DNA of 39,609 nt from CAVSUR01 sp052143655 (GCA_052143655.1 JBKQSL010000387.1:1-39609), one strand, 5' to 3'; shown: positions 19,954-28,198, counted from the first letter of the stretch. A program made the numbers and translations. Notes: a model not told the origin generated them from the sequence alone.

Positions 19954-20310
19954 CTACGACTCCGGAATCTCCTGGAACGGCCGCACCTCCACCGGACCGC
20001 CGCAGGCCGCCGACCCCCGGGCCGCCCAGTCGAGCGCGGCGTCCAGGTCAGGGGCGCTGATGATCCAGAACCCGCCGAGCTGCTCCTTGCTCTCCGCGAA
20101 CGGGCCGTCGGTGGTGATCACCTGGCCGCTCCTGGAGTGCACGACCGTAGCCGTGGCCGGCGGGTGCAGCCCGCCGGCGAACACCCAGCAGCCGGCCTTC
20201 TGCAGCTCGGCGTTGAATGCGTCGACCGCGGCGTACGCCTGCTGGGTCTCCGCGGGCGAGCGCTCCGGCTCTCCCTCGACCATGTGCACGGCGAGCAGGT
20301 ACTGCGTCAT
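19954..20310 (-). CDS. DGPF / YCII-related protein, second copy
   Basis: A 118-residue YCII-family protein with DGPF at residues 68-71 (VITTDGPFAESKEQLGGFW). It is the first gene of the second ECF42 operon, directly before the sigma gene. GGAG lies before the ATG. An ECF42-type promoter lies 50 bp upstream. It differs clearly from the first DGPF protein (MTQYLLAVHMVEG against MRYFGYTLGD at the start), so this is not a recent duplication. Biochemical role unknown. Confidence 0.92.
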   Translation of the reverse strand: MTQYLLAVHMVEGEPERSPAETQQAYAAVDAFNAELQKAGCWVFAGGLHPPATATVVHSRSGQVITTDGPFAESKEQLGGFWIISAPDLDAALDWAARGSAACGGPVEVRPFQEIPES

Positions 20311-20359
20311 GACGATCTCCCTCCGGTGAGCCCGGCCCCGGCGGGGCCTTCCCTCACGT

Positions 20360-20386
20360 CACGAACGCGGGCCGCCGGAATCGACA
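20360..20386 (-). promoter_or_regulatory. ECF42-type promoter of the second DGPF gene
   Basis: On the minus strand TGTCGA (20386-20381), 17-bp spacer, CGTG (20363-20360). The -35 and spacer match the promoter of the first module exactly; the -10 differs in two bases (CGTG against CGAC). GTT precedes the -10 in both. Confidence 0.6.
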
Positions 20387-20436
20387 CCGGCCGGAACTTA
20401 TTTCTGGCCCGAGCCGGAGTCTGCCACGATGGCGGG

Positions 20437-20907
20437 ATGTCAGTGCAGCTGCGGCCGGCCACCGCCGAGGAGTTCGGTCCCTGGCGGGAGCGGGGCGAGG
20501 CTGAGTACGCCGGGCATATCGAGGCCAGCGGCGCGATGTCCGGCGAGGCGGCGGCGCGCAAGGCCCGCGACGACTACGTGCGGCTGCTGCCCGGCGGGCT
20601 GGACTCGCCCGGCCAGCTGATCTACCGCGTCGTGGATGACGGGCAGCAGGTGGGCTGGCTGTGGCTGGCGGCAGCGCCCCCGGAACTCGGCCCGTCGATG
20701 GCGTGGGTCTACAAGGTTGAGGTGGACGATGAGTTCCGCGGCCGCGGTTACGGGCGGGCGGCGATGCTGCTCGCGGAGGACGCGGCCCGGGCCCACGGCA
20801 TGCAGTCACTGGGCCTGAACGTGCACGGCGGGAACACTGTCGCCCGGTCGCTGTACGACAGCATGGGCTACCAGGTGACCTCGCAGCAGATGAAGAAGGA
20901 TCTCTAG
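20437..20907 (+). CDS. GNAT family N-acetyltransferase
   Basis: A 156-residue GNAT protein. The acetyl-CoA loop RGRGYGRAAM follows YKVEVDDEF in the centre, and the C-terminal NTVARSLYDSMGYQVTSQQM is the usual motif B region. GNAT enzymes move an acetyl group from acetyl-CoA to an amine; the substrate is unknown. The ATG at 20437 follows CACGAT by 6 nt, so the gene may be leaderless. It is divergent from the second ECF42 operon. Confidence 0.85.
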   Translation: MSVQLRPATAEEFGPWRERGEAEYAGHIEASGAMSGEAAARKARDDYVRLLPGGLDSPGQLIYRVVDDGQQVGWLWLAAAPPELGPSMAWVYKVEVDDEFRGRGYGRAAMLLAEDAARAHGMQSLGLNVHGGNTVARSLYDSMGYQVTSQQMKKDL

Positions 20908-21008
20908 GAGCATCCTGCTCCGGCTGGCGGCCCTGTCCGGCAGGCCCTGTCAGGCGGGACTGTCACCGCCGGATCCAGGTCCGGGGCTGAGCGCGCGCGG
21001 CGCAAGCG

Positions 21009-21746
21009 TCAGACCGCGCCGGGCAGCACCCGCGGCTCGATCCGCTCCTCCCGGGCCCGGTCACCATCCCGGGTGACCTGGTAGGCGCCCTTGCCCTTGA
21101 CCTCGGTCAGCGCCTCGGCCAGCTGCGTGCCGCGGTAGAGCAGGCCGACGCCATCGTCGGTGGCGTACCCGTCCGGCAGCGTGCCGTCGGCGATCAGCCG
21201 GTGGTACAGCGGCCGGCGCTGCTCCTCGGAGTCGTAGTGCACCCCGTTCGAGTACGGCAGGAAGGCCAGCCCGTTGGTGACCGGCCGCAGTTCAGGGCCG
21301 AAGGAGTCGGTGGTGCCGCCGACGTGCCAGCAGATCGACCCGGCCGACACCCCGGCCAGCACCACGCCCGCCTGCCAGGCGCTCCGGAAGCTGTCGTCAA
21401 GGCCGTGCAGCCGCCACAGCGCCAGCAGGTTCGCGACGCTGCCGCCACCGACCCAGACCACGTCCTGGTCCAGCAGGAAGCCGGTCATGTCCTCGGCGTT
21501 CGGCATCGAGAACAGGCTCAGGTGGCGCACGTCGATGCCCGCGGCCTGCCCGGCGTCGCTGAGCAGGGCCTGGAACCAGCGCTGGTCGCCTCCGGCGGTG
21601 CCGACGTGGCACAGCCGCGGGGCACGGCCGCTCACCCCGGCCAGCTCGATTCCGTGCAGGACCAGCGGGCTGAACTCCACGTCGGTGCGCCTGCCGCGGC
21701 GCAGCCCGCCCGAGGTGGCCAGGATCGTGGGAGAGTCAGCCGGCAT
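21009..21746 (-). CDS. peptidase E / Type 1 glutamine amidotransferase-like protein (S51)
   Basis: A 245-residue member of the peptidase S51 family. The nucleophile motif GVSAGSICW places the serine at residue 134, preceded by the glycine-rich VVWVGGGSVANLLALWR. PepE enzymes cleave Asp-X dipeptides in the cytoplasm; many actinobacterial relatives are uncharacterised, so strict PepE activity is not certain. Length is normal. It converges on the GNAT gene to its left. Confidence 0.85.
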   Translation of the reverse strand: MPADSPTILATSGGLRRGRRTDVEFSPLVLHGIELAGVSGRAPRLCHVGTAGGDQRWFQALLSDAGQAAGIDVRHLSLFSMPNAEDMTGFLLDQDVVWVGGGSVANLLALWRLHGLDDSFRSAWQAGVVLAGVSAGSICWHVGGTTDSFGPELRPVTNGLAFLPYSNGVHYDSEEQRRPLYHRLIADGTLPDGYATDDGVGLLYRGTQLAEALTEVKGKGAYQVTRDGDRAREERIEPRVLPGAV

Positions 21747-21828
21747 AGCCCGGCAGCCTACCCGGGGCCCGGCGACGGGGCGCTCCCGGGTCCTGCCCTC
21801 GCGCGGTCAGGTACCGGCGCGAGCGAGG

Positions 21829-22266
21829 ATGCCCCGTTCCGGGTCCGCGTTGACCGGCGCCGACCCGGGCTTGCTCGCTGATCCGGCCAGCGGCTTCTTC
21901 GCCCTGATCGACGAGGGCGAGCTGACCGGCTTCCGGTCCTTTGGCGCCGACGGCCAGGTGCCGGGCGGCGAGTACGACGACTCGGCTCTGGACACCGGCG
22001 GCGGCCTGCAACCCGACCTCACCGGGAAGGGACTCGGCCGCGCGGCCATCCAGGCTGGCCTGGACTTCGGCCGGCGGCAGTTCGCGCCGGCTGCCTTCCG
22101 GGTGACCATCGCCTCGTTCAACGTCCGGGCTCAGCGGGTCGTCCAGGCGCTCGGCTTCCGCCCGGTGAGCAGCTTCCCTGCGACGGCGGACGGGCGCTGG
22201 TACCAGATCCTCATCCGGCGCGAGCAGCCCGTCCGGGCTCAGGGATCGTCGTCGTCGGGGGCGTAA
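21829..22266 (+). pseudogene. N-terminally truncated GNAT acetyltransferase
   Basis: The frame encodes the C-terminal two thirds of a GNAT protein: FFALIDEGELTGFRSFG, LQPDLTGKGLGRAAIQAGLDFGRR (acetyl-CoA loop) and FRVTIASFNVRAQRVVQALGFRPV. The N-terminal segment that relatives carry (the strand and helix before FFAL) is absent, and upstream sequence in no frame supplies it. The first in-frame ATG (21829) leaves only about 15 unrelated residues. I read it as a 5'-truncated remnant; an unusually short but working enzyme is possible. Its end overlaps the convergent small gene by 28 bp. Confidence 0.6.
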
Positions 22267-22469
22267 ATCCCCAGGCGGCGGCGCGTGCGCCAGCGGCGGT
22301 AACCGCGGACCGGGTGGGCCATGGCATGCAGCCAGGAGAGGTCCGCCTGGCCGAACCAGCTGACCGGGATGCCCAGGACTCGCTGCTGCTCCTCGTCCTG
22401 CCGGACCCGCGAGCCCGGCTCCCAGGAGAAGCCGAGAAACCGGTTCGGCTCTTCGCCGTTCCTGGTCAC
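22239..22469 (-). CDS. small conserved-looking hypothetical protein
   Basis: A 76-residue protein from a GTG preceded by an excellent ribosome site (GGGAGGTGAGGC), which is the main reason to accept it. The sequence is basic and tryptophan-rich (WFGQADLSWLHAMAHP; RRWRTRRRLGIYAPDDDDP) with an acidic tail and no membrane segment. I recognise no family. Confidence 0.6.
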   Translation of the reverse strand: MTRNGEEPNRFLGFSWEPGSRVRQDEEQQRVLGIPVSWFGQADLSWLHAMAHPVRGYRRWRTRRRLGIYAPDDDDP

Positions 22470-22863
22470 CGCCTCACCTCCCGCCGTGACCAGGGTCGGC
22501 GGGCGGCATGGGCCCTGTCAAGCCAGCCTGCGGGGAGCACCTGGCGGCCCGGCCTGGCTACGAGCGGGCTGGCGCGCTAACCCCGCGTCCGGTCAGGCAG
22601 GGCTGGGCGGGGAACTGGGCGGACTGACCCCGACTGCGCCCGCTGGACTCGGGCCAAGTCCCGCGATGACGCCACGGCCCTGTGCTGGGCCCTGGACTGA
22701 CCGCCCGGACGGCCGCCGGATTGGCCGTCCGACGCCGAAGGCCTGGCGCGCGGAGCAGGCCTGACCGAACAAGAGCGGGGCAGGCCTGACCGAACAAGAG
22801 CGGGGCAGGCCTGACCGAAAAAAGGCAGGCGCCCGCCAGGCCGGAGCGGGAAGACTGCAGATC
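22470..22863. other. intergenic region with tandem repeat
   Basis: 394 bp without a supportable gene. It holds the 25-bp tandem repeat at 22755-22819 and otherwise GC-rich sequence. Confidence 0.6.
22755..22819. repeat. 25-bp tandem repeat, two full and one partial copy
   Basis: Two identical 25-bp units (22755-22779 and 22780-22804) followed by the first 15 bp of a third (22805-22819). Each begins GCAGGCCTGACCGAA and contains the palindrome AGGCCT. It ends about 45 bp before a GNAT gene. Function unknown. Confidence 0.85.
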
Positions 22864-23377
22864 GTGATCCGTCTTCCTGAGACGCCGCACCTGACGTGGC
22901 CGACGGCTGCGGTGCGGACCTCGTATCTGGTGGGCGAGCAGGCCGATTGCCTGCTCAACGGGCTGCCGACCGACTGGCTCGGCCCGGCCAGCGAGGATTT
23001 CGCCGCCTTCATCGCCGAGCGGCGCGGAGTGCACGAGCGCTGGGGCGTGCCGTCGACGGTGTTCTGGTACGTCTCCGGCGAGTACTACCTCGGCACGCTC
23101 GTGGTGCGGCACCAGCTCACCCCCAGGCTGGCGCAGGCCGGCGGGAACGTCGGCTACCACGTCATAGTCCCGTGGCAGCGGCAGGGCCACGCCACCCGGA
23201 TGCTCGCTGCCGGGCTTACGGAGTGCCGGCGGCTCGGCCTCGACCGGGTCCTGCTGACCTGCGATCCGGGGCAACGAGCCGTCCCGGAAAGTGATCCTGG
23301 CCAACGGCGGCGTGCCCGACGGCCGGGAGAAAGGCGAGGACCGGTTCTGGATAACCCTTGACGGCACCGGGCTCTAG
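22864..23377 (+). pseudogene. GNAT acetyltransferase with a +1 frameshift
   Basis: From GTG 22864 the frame encodes a GNAT protein of the COG3981 type (GNVGYHVIVPWQRQGHATRML, acetyl-CoA loop; LGLDRVLLTCD). At GGGG, 23268-23271, the frame runs off into arginine/proline-rich sequence. In the next frame the expected ending continues at once: GNEPSRKVILANGG, then FWITLDGTGL and a stop at 23375-23377. Removing one G from that run restores a 170-residue family-like protein. So the gene is either a recent pseudogene or carries a sequencing error at the homopolymer. Confidence 0.8.
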
Positions 23378-23429
23378 CGGGCTGGTGTGCTTGGCTCAGC
23401 ACAGCTGCATGCTTCCGGAGGGACCGCCG

Positions 23430-24398
23430 ATGTTCGCTCATCAGCTCGTGGGCCTGACTGGCCCGGCCGACGTCCGGTGGACGGAGGTCGCGGAGCCTGC
23501 TGGCGACGAGGGCGTGCTCGTCGAGGTGGCCGCCGCTGGGGTGTCGTTTGCGGACCTGCTGCAGACCAGGGGTGCGTACCAGATGACGGTGCCGCTTCCC
23601 TACACGCCGGGCATGGACGCGGCCGGGGTAATCCGGTCCGCCCCGGACGGCAGCGGCCTGACCGCGGGCCAGCGGGTCGCGCTGCTGCTGTCCTACGGCT
23701 GCTGGCAGGAGGTCGTGTCCGCCCCGGCGGCGCGAGTGCTGCCGCTGCCGGAGGACATGAGCTTCGAGGCGGGCGCGGCCGCTCCGGTGAACTGCCTGAC
23801 GGCGCTGTTCGCGCTGACCCGGCGAGCCCGGGCGCAGGCGGGCGAGACGGTACTGATTCACGGCGCGGCCGGCGGCGTCGGAACCGCTGCGATCCAGGTC
23901 GGCCGGGCTCTGGGGCTGCGCACGATCGCGGTCGTCAGCGACGAGGCGAAGAAGTCGTTCGTGCTGCGGTGCGGAGCGGACCACGCGGTCCTGGCCGACG
24001 GCTGGCTCTCGGCTGTGCGCGAACTGGCTGGCGACCGCGCAGTGGACATCGTGCTCGACCCGGTCGGCGGGGACCGGATGACCGACAGCCTCCGCTCGCT
24101 GGCCCCGGAGGGCCGGCTGCTCGTCGTGGGGTTCGCCGGCGGGGAGATCCCCGTCGTCAAGGTGAACCGTCTCCTGCTCGGCAACACCAGCGTGCTGGGC
24201 GCTGCCTCCCGGGAGTTCTTTGAGCAGCGCCCGGGGACGGTGGCCGACTTGTGGGACCAGATGCTCAGGCTGCGGCGACAGCGCAGGCTGCAGGACCCGC
24301 CCGTTCAGGTGCTCCCGTTCGCTGATGCTCGCGGCGCACTGCGCGCGATCGCCGACCGCGCGGCCACGGGCAAGGTCGTGCTGAGCCGGCAGGAGTAG
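23430..24398 (+). CDS. NADPH:quinone oxidoreductase-like protein (zinc-free MDR family)
   Basis: A 322-residue medium-chain reductase. The N-terminal GroES-like domain has VEVAAAGVSFADLLQTRGAYQ and PYTPGMDAAGVI. The nucleotide-binding motif is HGAAGGVGTAAIQVGRALG. The cysteine/histidine ligands of zinc alcohol dehydrogenases are absent, which points to quinone reductase (QorA/crotonase-like) rather than alcohol dehydrogenase. These enzymes reduce quinones or enones with NADPH. I chose ATG 23430 because GGAGGG lies 7-12 nt upstream; the open frame to 23358 is outside homology. The stop is 4 bp from the convergent MarR gene. Confidence 0.88.
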   Translation: MFAHQLVGLTGPADVRWTEVAEPAGDEGVLVEVAAAGVSFADLLQTRGAYQMTVPLPYTPGMDAAGVIRSAPDGSGLTAGQRVALLLSYGCWQEVVSAPAARVLPLPEDMSFEAGAAAPVNCLTALFALTRRARAQAGETVLIHGAAGGVGTAAIQVGRALGLRTIAVVSDEAKKSFVLRCGADHAVLADGWLSAVRELAGDRAVDIVLDPVGGDRMTDSLRSLAPEGRLLVVGFAGGEIPVVKVNRLLLGNTSVLGAASREFFEQRPGTVADLWDQMLRLRRQRRLQDPPVQVLPFADARGALRAIADRAATGKVVLSRQE

Positions 24399-24402
24399 CT
24401 GG

Positions 24403-24879
24403 TCACGGTGCGCGGCCGGGCTCTTGCGCGCGCAATTCTGCCTCTAGCAGGTCCATGGCTTTGAGGAAGGCAGCCCGCTCCCCGGCGTCCAGCCGGTCGA
24501 GGACGCGGGCCAGCGGCTGCGCCGCGCCGTCGAGCCAATTGTCGATGAGGGCGCTGCTGGCAGGCGAGATCTGCACGATCGTCCGCCGCCGGTCGGCGGC
24601 GTCGGGCTCCCGGATGATGAGTCCCGCCCGGTCAAGGTCGGCCAGGACGCCGCTGACCGTGGACAGCGTCAGGCCGAGCCGGGCGGCGAGACTGCCGACC
24701 GTGAGCGGTTCATCCCGCAACTGCTCCAGGACAGCGCCATGCCGGGGCCCGAGGGGCGCATGGGACTGCGGCGCGGCGCGATCCTGGGACCGCCGCATGC
24801 CCCGGGAGATGCGCGGCAGCAACTGCATGAGCCGCAGGCATACCGCTGAGTGCCTGGACTCCCCCGCCTCCGCTGCCAT
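24403..24879 (-). CDS. MarR family transcriptional regulator
   Basis: A 158-residue winged-helix regulator. The core reads LTVGSLAARLGLTLSTVSGVLADLDRAGLI (helix-turn-helix) and DAADRRRTIVQIS (wing), both classic MarR. It is divergent from the YceI gene across 91 bp that hold a promoter and an inverted repeat, so it probably represses YceI and itself. I took ATG 24879 because homology starts nearby and GGAGGG lies upstream; the frame is open further but runs into the YceI gene. Confidence 0.9.
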   Translation of the reverse strand: MAAEAGESRHSAVCLRLMQLLPRISRGMRRSQDRAAPQSHAPLGPRHGAVLEQLRDEPLTVGSLAARLGLTLSTVSGVLADLDRAGLIIREPDAADRRRTIVQISPASSALIDNWLDGAAQPLARVLDRLDAGERAAFLKAMDLLEAELRAQEPGRAP

Positions 24880-24890
24880 GGACCCTCCGT

Positions 24891-24951
24891 TTGACAGTTC
24901 CGCCAGGCAGTATATACGGTTCGTACAACGAAACTGTTTGGAAGTACGAAC
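24891..24951 (+). promoter_or_regulatory. YceI promoter with MarR-type operator
   Basis: TTGACA (24891-24896), 16-bp spacer, TATACG (24913-24918). Directly behind the -10, over the expected start of transcription, lies the palindrome TTCGT-ACA-ACGAA (24920-24932). A wider inverted pair, GTTCGTAC (24919-24926) and GTACGAAC (24944-24951), spans two and a half helical turns. A dimeric MarR protein bound here would block the YceI promoter. Confidence 0.7.
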
Positions 24952-24970
24952 TAATATCCCTGGAGGAACC

Positions 24971-25522
24971 ATGACAACGGACGCGCAGACGACCGGCGCG
25001 GCGCTGCGGGCCATGCTGGCCGACGGCTCGCTTGCCGGGCAGTGGGCCCTGGAACCCTCGCGATCTTCCGTCGCCCTGCGATCGAAGAGCATGTGGGGCC
25101 TGATGCCCGTCAAGGGCACGTTCGGCCAGGTATCCGGTGCGGCTGAGATCTCCGCTGGCGGGCAGGTGAGCGGCAGCGTGCAGGTAGACGCGGCGTCGAT
25201 CGACACCAAGATGAAGAAGCGTGATGACCACCTGCGCTCGGCGGACTTCCTCGACAGCGCCAATTACCCGCACATCACGTTCACTGCGCAGCAGGTCACG
25301 CTGACCGATCAGGGCGCCACCGTGGCCGGCGAGCTTCAGGTCCGCGACCAGACCCGCCCCCTGTCGTTCCCCGCCCCTGTCAGCGCCCCGGCCGACGGGC
25401 AGGTCCAGGTCGATGCCGAAGTTGCTGTCGACCGGTCCGACTTCGGCCTCACCTGGAATCAGATGGGCATGACGTCGATGAAGAACACCCTCGTCATCCG
25501 CGCCGTCTTCACCCGCCGCTGA
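24971..25522 (+). CDS. YceI family protein
   Basis: A 183-residue YceI-like lipocalin-fold protein: GQWALEPSRSSVALRSKSMWG, then VKGTFGQVSG, SIDTKMKKRDDHLRSADFLDSANYPHITF and a final VDRSDFGLTWNQMGM. YceI folds bind isoprenoid-type lipids such as polyprenyl chains. No signal peptide is visible, so this copy is likely cytoplasmic, unlike E. coli YceI. GGAGG sits just upstream of the ATG. Regulated, I infer, by the divergent MarR protein. Confidence 0.92.
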   Translation: MTTDAQTTGAALRAMLADGSLAGQWALEPSRSSVALRSKSMWGLMPVKGTFGQVSGAAEISAGGQVSGSVQVDAASIDTKMKKRDDHLRSADFLDSANYPHITFTAQQVTLTDQGATVAGELQVRDQTRPLSFPAPVSAPADGQVQVDAEVAVDRSDFGLTWNQMGMTSMKNTLVIRAVFTRR

Positions 25523-25581
25523 CCGGGCAGCCGGCCGGGCGAGAGCCAGCCGTCCCGGTGCAGCGTCCGGCCGCCTGCCTG

Positions 25582-26514
25582 TCAGCTGAGCCGCACCCGC
25601 GGGTTGAGCAGCGCATAGCAGACATCGGTGGCGAGGTTGACGACGGCGATCAGGATCACGACGGCGAGCGCTGTTCCCATGACGACCATGAGGTCACCGG
25701 CCCTGGCCGCCACCAGGAACGCCTGCCCGATCCCGCCGAGCGCGAACACCTGGTCGACGATGGCCGCGGCTCCGAGTACTGCTCCGAAGCCGACGCCGAT
25801 GCTCGATACGACCGGGAGGATCGCTGCCCGGAGCACGTGCAGCCAGAAGACCCGGCGCCCGGCCAGACCCTTGGCCCGGGCGGTCCGGATGTAGTCCTCG
25901 CCGAGTACATCAAGAATGCCTGCCCGGACCAGCCTGGCGGTCACGCCCGCCTGGCCGGCGGCGACGGCGATCCAGGGCAGGATCATCCGGCCGAGCCACT
26001 GGCCGGGGCTCTGGCTGATGCCCACGTAGCCGGGCTGAAGCCACAGGTTCCCGGCGGCGGCCAGCCGCGAGAACACCGCAAGCAGCAGTAGCGCCAGCAG
26101 GAACGTCGGGACGCTCAGGGCGGTCAGCACTCCGGTGGTGGCGATCCGGCCGGCCCACGAGCCTGGTCGCAGCGCGCTCACGGTGCCCGCCAGGATCCCG
26201 GCCGTCAGCCACAGCACCATCGCCCCGGCCATCAGTGACAGGGTCGGCGGCAGCCCGTCCCGCAGGATGGTGTCCACCGGGACCTGATCGGTCAGCGACT
26301 GGCCGAGGTTGCCGTGCAGCAACCGCTCCAGATAGTGCACGTACTGCCAGGCCGCCGACTGGCCCGGGCCGAGCTGCCGGCTGATCTCCGCGTCGATACC
26401 CGGATTGGGTACCCCGATCCGCATAAGCCCGAAGGTGGCCAGGGTGGTGGCCCACACCAGGACTGCGAGCCCGAGCAGTCGCCTGAGCAGGAAGCCCGCG
26501 ATCTCTGTCACCAT
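25582..26514 (-). CDS. DppB/OppB-type ABC permease, orphan
   Basis: A 310-residue permease of the dipeptide/oligopeptide/nickel ABC family with about six membrane segments. It begins FLLRRLLGLAVLVWATTLATFGLMR, typical of OppB/DppB. The EAA loop EDYIRTARAKGLAGRRVFWLH contacts the ATPase. Such permeases normally sit with a second permease, one or two ATPases and a binding protein. None of these is adjacent: YceI lies on one side and a small secreted protein on the other. It is intact, so it may partner with genes elsewhere or be a leftover of a lost operon. Confidence 0.88.
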   Translation of the reverse strand: MVTEIAGFLLRRLLGLAVLVWATTLATFGLMRIGVPNPGIDAEISRQLGPGQSAAWQYVHYLERLLHGNLGQSLTDQVPVDTILRDGLPPTLSLMAGAMVLWLTAGILAGTVSALRPGSWAGRIATTGVLTALSVPTFLLALLLLAVFSRLAAAGNLWLQPGYVGISQSPGQWLGRMILPWIAVAAGQAGVTARLVRAGILDVLGEDYIRTARAKGLAGRRVFWLHVLRAAILPVVSSIGVGFGAVLGAAAIVDQVFALGGIGQAFLVAARAGDLMVVMGTALAVVILIAVVNLATDVCYALLNPRVRLS

Positions 26515-26618
26515 CCCCTCGCTGCCGCAGCGCTAAGGTTCTTGGCCGGTTTCTGTTATCAGCGCGGGGGTGAGCGGCTCTTACCGGTGTCAGCTCTCGC
26601 TCCTGAAAGGACCCGGTC

Positions 26619-27083
26619 ATGAAAGCTCACGCGCACAGGCCAGTTTCCCGGATCGCTGCGACGCTCTCGGCGGCCGGCCTCGCGGCATGGTGCATGGCTG
26701 GCGTGGCCACGGCGGCGCCTGCCACCCCTGCGCTGCCGAGCGCCGGCAACGGGTTCACCGTCTCGCTCGCAGCGAGCGCGTCCTACCCCTTCACAGGGCA
26801 GTCGGTCACGCTCACCGCGACGACGAACGCCAACGTCGGACCGACCCCGTATTACATCACCATCTACAGCGAGACGACCGGCTTGCCGCTTGCGGTCTGC
26901 GGCGTCGGCACCACGTGCTCAGCGACCGTCGCGCAGGGCACGCCGGGCACTCAGGCCTACGAGGCGTTCGTGGGAGACGACGTCCCCGGCGATGGCCAGC
27001 CGGGTTTCGCGCTCGTCTCCAGCAACGAGGTCCCGGTCACCTGGTGGATGCTCATCCTGCACAAGCTCAGCGCTCCTCAGTAA
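26619..27083 (+). CDS. small secreted protein, Ig-like fold
   Basis: A 154-residue protein with a clear Sec signal peptide (charged start MKAHAHRPVSR, hydrophobic core, ATAAPA cleavage region). The mature part, NGFTVSLAASASYPFTGQSVTLTATTNANVGPTPYYITIY, has the strand pattern of a bacterial Ig-like domain; the two cysteines (VCGVGTTCSAT) could form a disulfide. GAAAGGA precedes the ATG. No enzymatic motif; probably an extracellular or wall-associated protein of unknown role. Confidence 0.75.
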   Translation: MKAHAHRPVSRIAATLSAAGLAAWCMAGVATAAPATPALPSAGNGFTVSLAASASYPFTGQSVTLTATTNANVGPTPYYITIYSETTGLPLAVCGVGTTCSATVAQGTPGTQAYEAFVGDDVPGDGQPGFALVSSNEVPVTWWMLILHKLSAPQ

Positions 27084-27262
27084 ACGACGGCCTCCTGGCA
27101 CCTCCCTGGCCATGGTGCCCATGTTCATCCCCTACCTCTCCACCGCGTTCGCTCCGGCCGGCACCCGGCCGGCCGGCTAACCGGCCGGGCTGGTCAGCTA
27201 CCTGGCCGGGCGGCTGACCGCGGCTGCTGGAGGCCGCCGCGATCCCGTCATGGCGTGGCTGA

Positions 27263-28198
27263 TCACGCGGATGGGCTGTCGAAGTAGTGGCCCTTGTCGA
27301 GATCGTCGATGAGCCCGGGATGCGTCGGCTGCCACCCCATCAGCTCGCGGGTCAGTGCGCTCGATGCCGGGGCGTCGATCGCGAGGAAGCCGGCCAGCCA
27401 GCTGAAGTGCTCGGCTGCGTCCTCGGGAGAGATGGCGGCTACCGGCAGGCCGAGATGCCGTCCGATCACGCCGGCGATGTCGCGGATCGGCACCCCCTCG
27501 TCGGCGACCGCGTGCAGCGTCGATCCCGCCGGGGCCTTTTCCACCGCCAGGCGGAAAAGATGCGCGGCGTCGAGCCGGTGCACGGCGGGCCAGCGGCTGG
27601 CCCCGTCGCCGATGTAGCCGGAGACGCCCTTGCCGCGGGCGATGCCGACGATGGTCGCCATGAAGCCGCCGTCTCCGTCGCCGTGCACCGTCGGGGGGAG
27701 CCGCACGATGGACGAGCGAACGCCGCGGGAAGCCAGCGAGAGCGTGGCCTTCGCAGTGGCCCGCCGGGTCTCCGGACCGCCGCCCAGTGCGGCCACAGCC
27801 GGGTCGAGGCTATGGCCGTCCCGTTCGGTCGCCACGCGCCCCGGTGTGAGCCCGAGCGTCCCGGACGCGATGACAAGCGGCCGGCCAGAGCCGGCCAGCA
27901 CCTCGCCGAAGGTCTCGACCGCGCGCCGGTCCGCGTCGGCGGCGTCCTGGAAGCCCCCCGAGAAGGCGATGTCGTGCTTGAACGCGAGGTGGATCACGCC
28001 ATCCGACGCGGCAGCCGCACTCCGCAGGCTGTCGAGGTCATCGAGAGTGCCGCGCTGCACCTGCGCCCCGGCCGCTGCGAGAGCGGCGGCTGAGGCATCC
28101 GACCGGGCCAGCCCGGTGACCTGATGACCTGCTCCGATGAGCTCGGGAACGACGGCGGAGCCGATCCAGCCGGACGCGCCGGTGACGAAAACACGCAT
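27263..28198 (-). CDS. NAD-dependent epimerase/dehydratase-like SDR protein
   Basis: A 311-residue extended/atypical SDR. The Rossmann motif is MRVFVTGASGWIGSAVV (GASGWIG at residues 7-13) and the segment SDGVIHLAFKHD follows strand 4. The canonical YxxxK catalytic pair is not clearly present, as in atypical SDRs. Substrate unknown. GGGAGG precedes the ATG. It is divergent from a TetR regulator with phased operator boxes between them, so it is probably that regulator's target. Confidence 0.88.
   Translation of the reverse strand: MRVFVTGASGWIGSAVVPELIGAGHQVTGLARSDASAAALAAAGAQVQRGTLDDLDSLRSAAAASDGVIHLAFKHDIAFSGGFQDAADADRRAVETFGEVLAGSGRPLVIASGTLGLTPGRVATERDGHSLDPAVAALGGGPETRRATAKATLSLASRGVRSSIVRLPPTVHGDGDGGFMATIVGIARGKGVSGYIGDGASRWPAVHRLDAAHLFRLAVEKAPAGSTLHAVADEGVPIRDIAGVIGRHLGLPVAAISPEDAAEHFSWLAGFLAIDAPASSALTRELMGWQPTHPGLIDDLDKGHYFDSPSA

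Noticed and set aside
22755..22819. CRISPR-like array
   Set aside because: The units are directly adjacent without spacers, so it is a plain tandem repeat.
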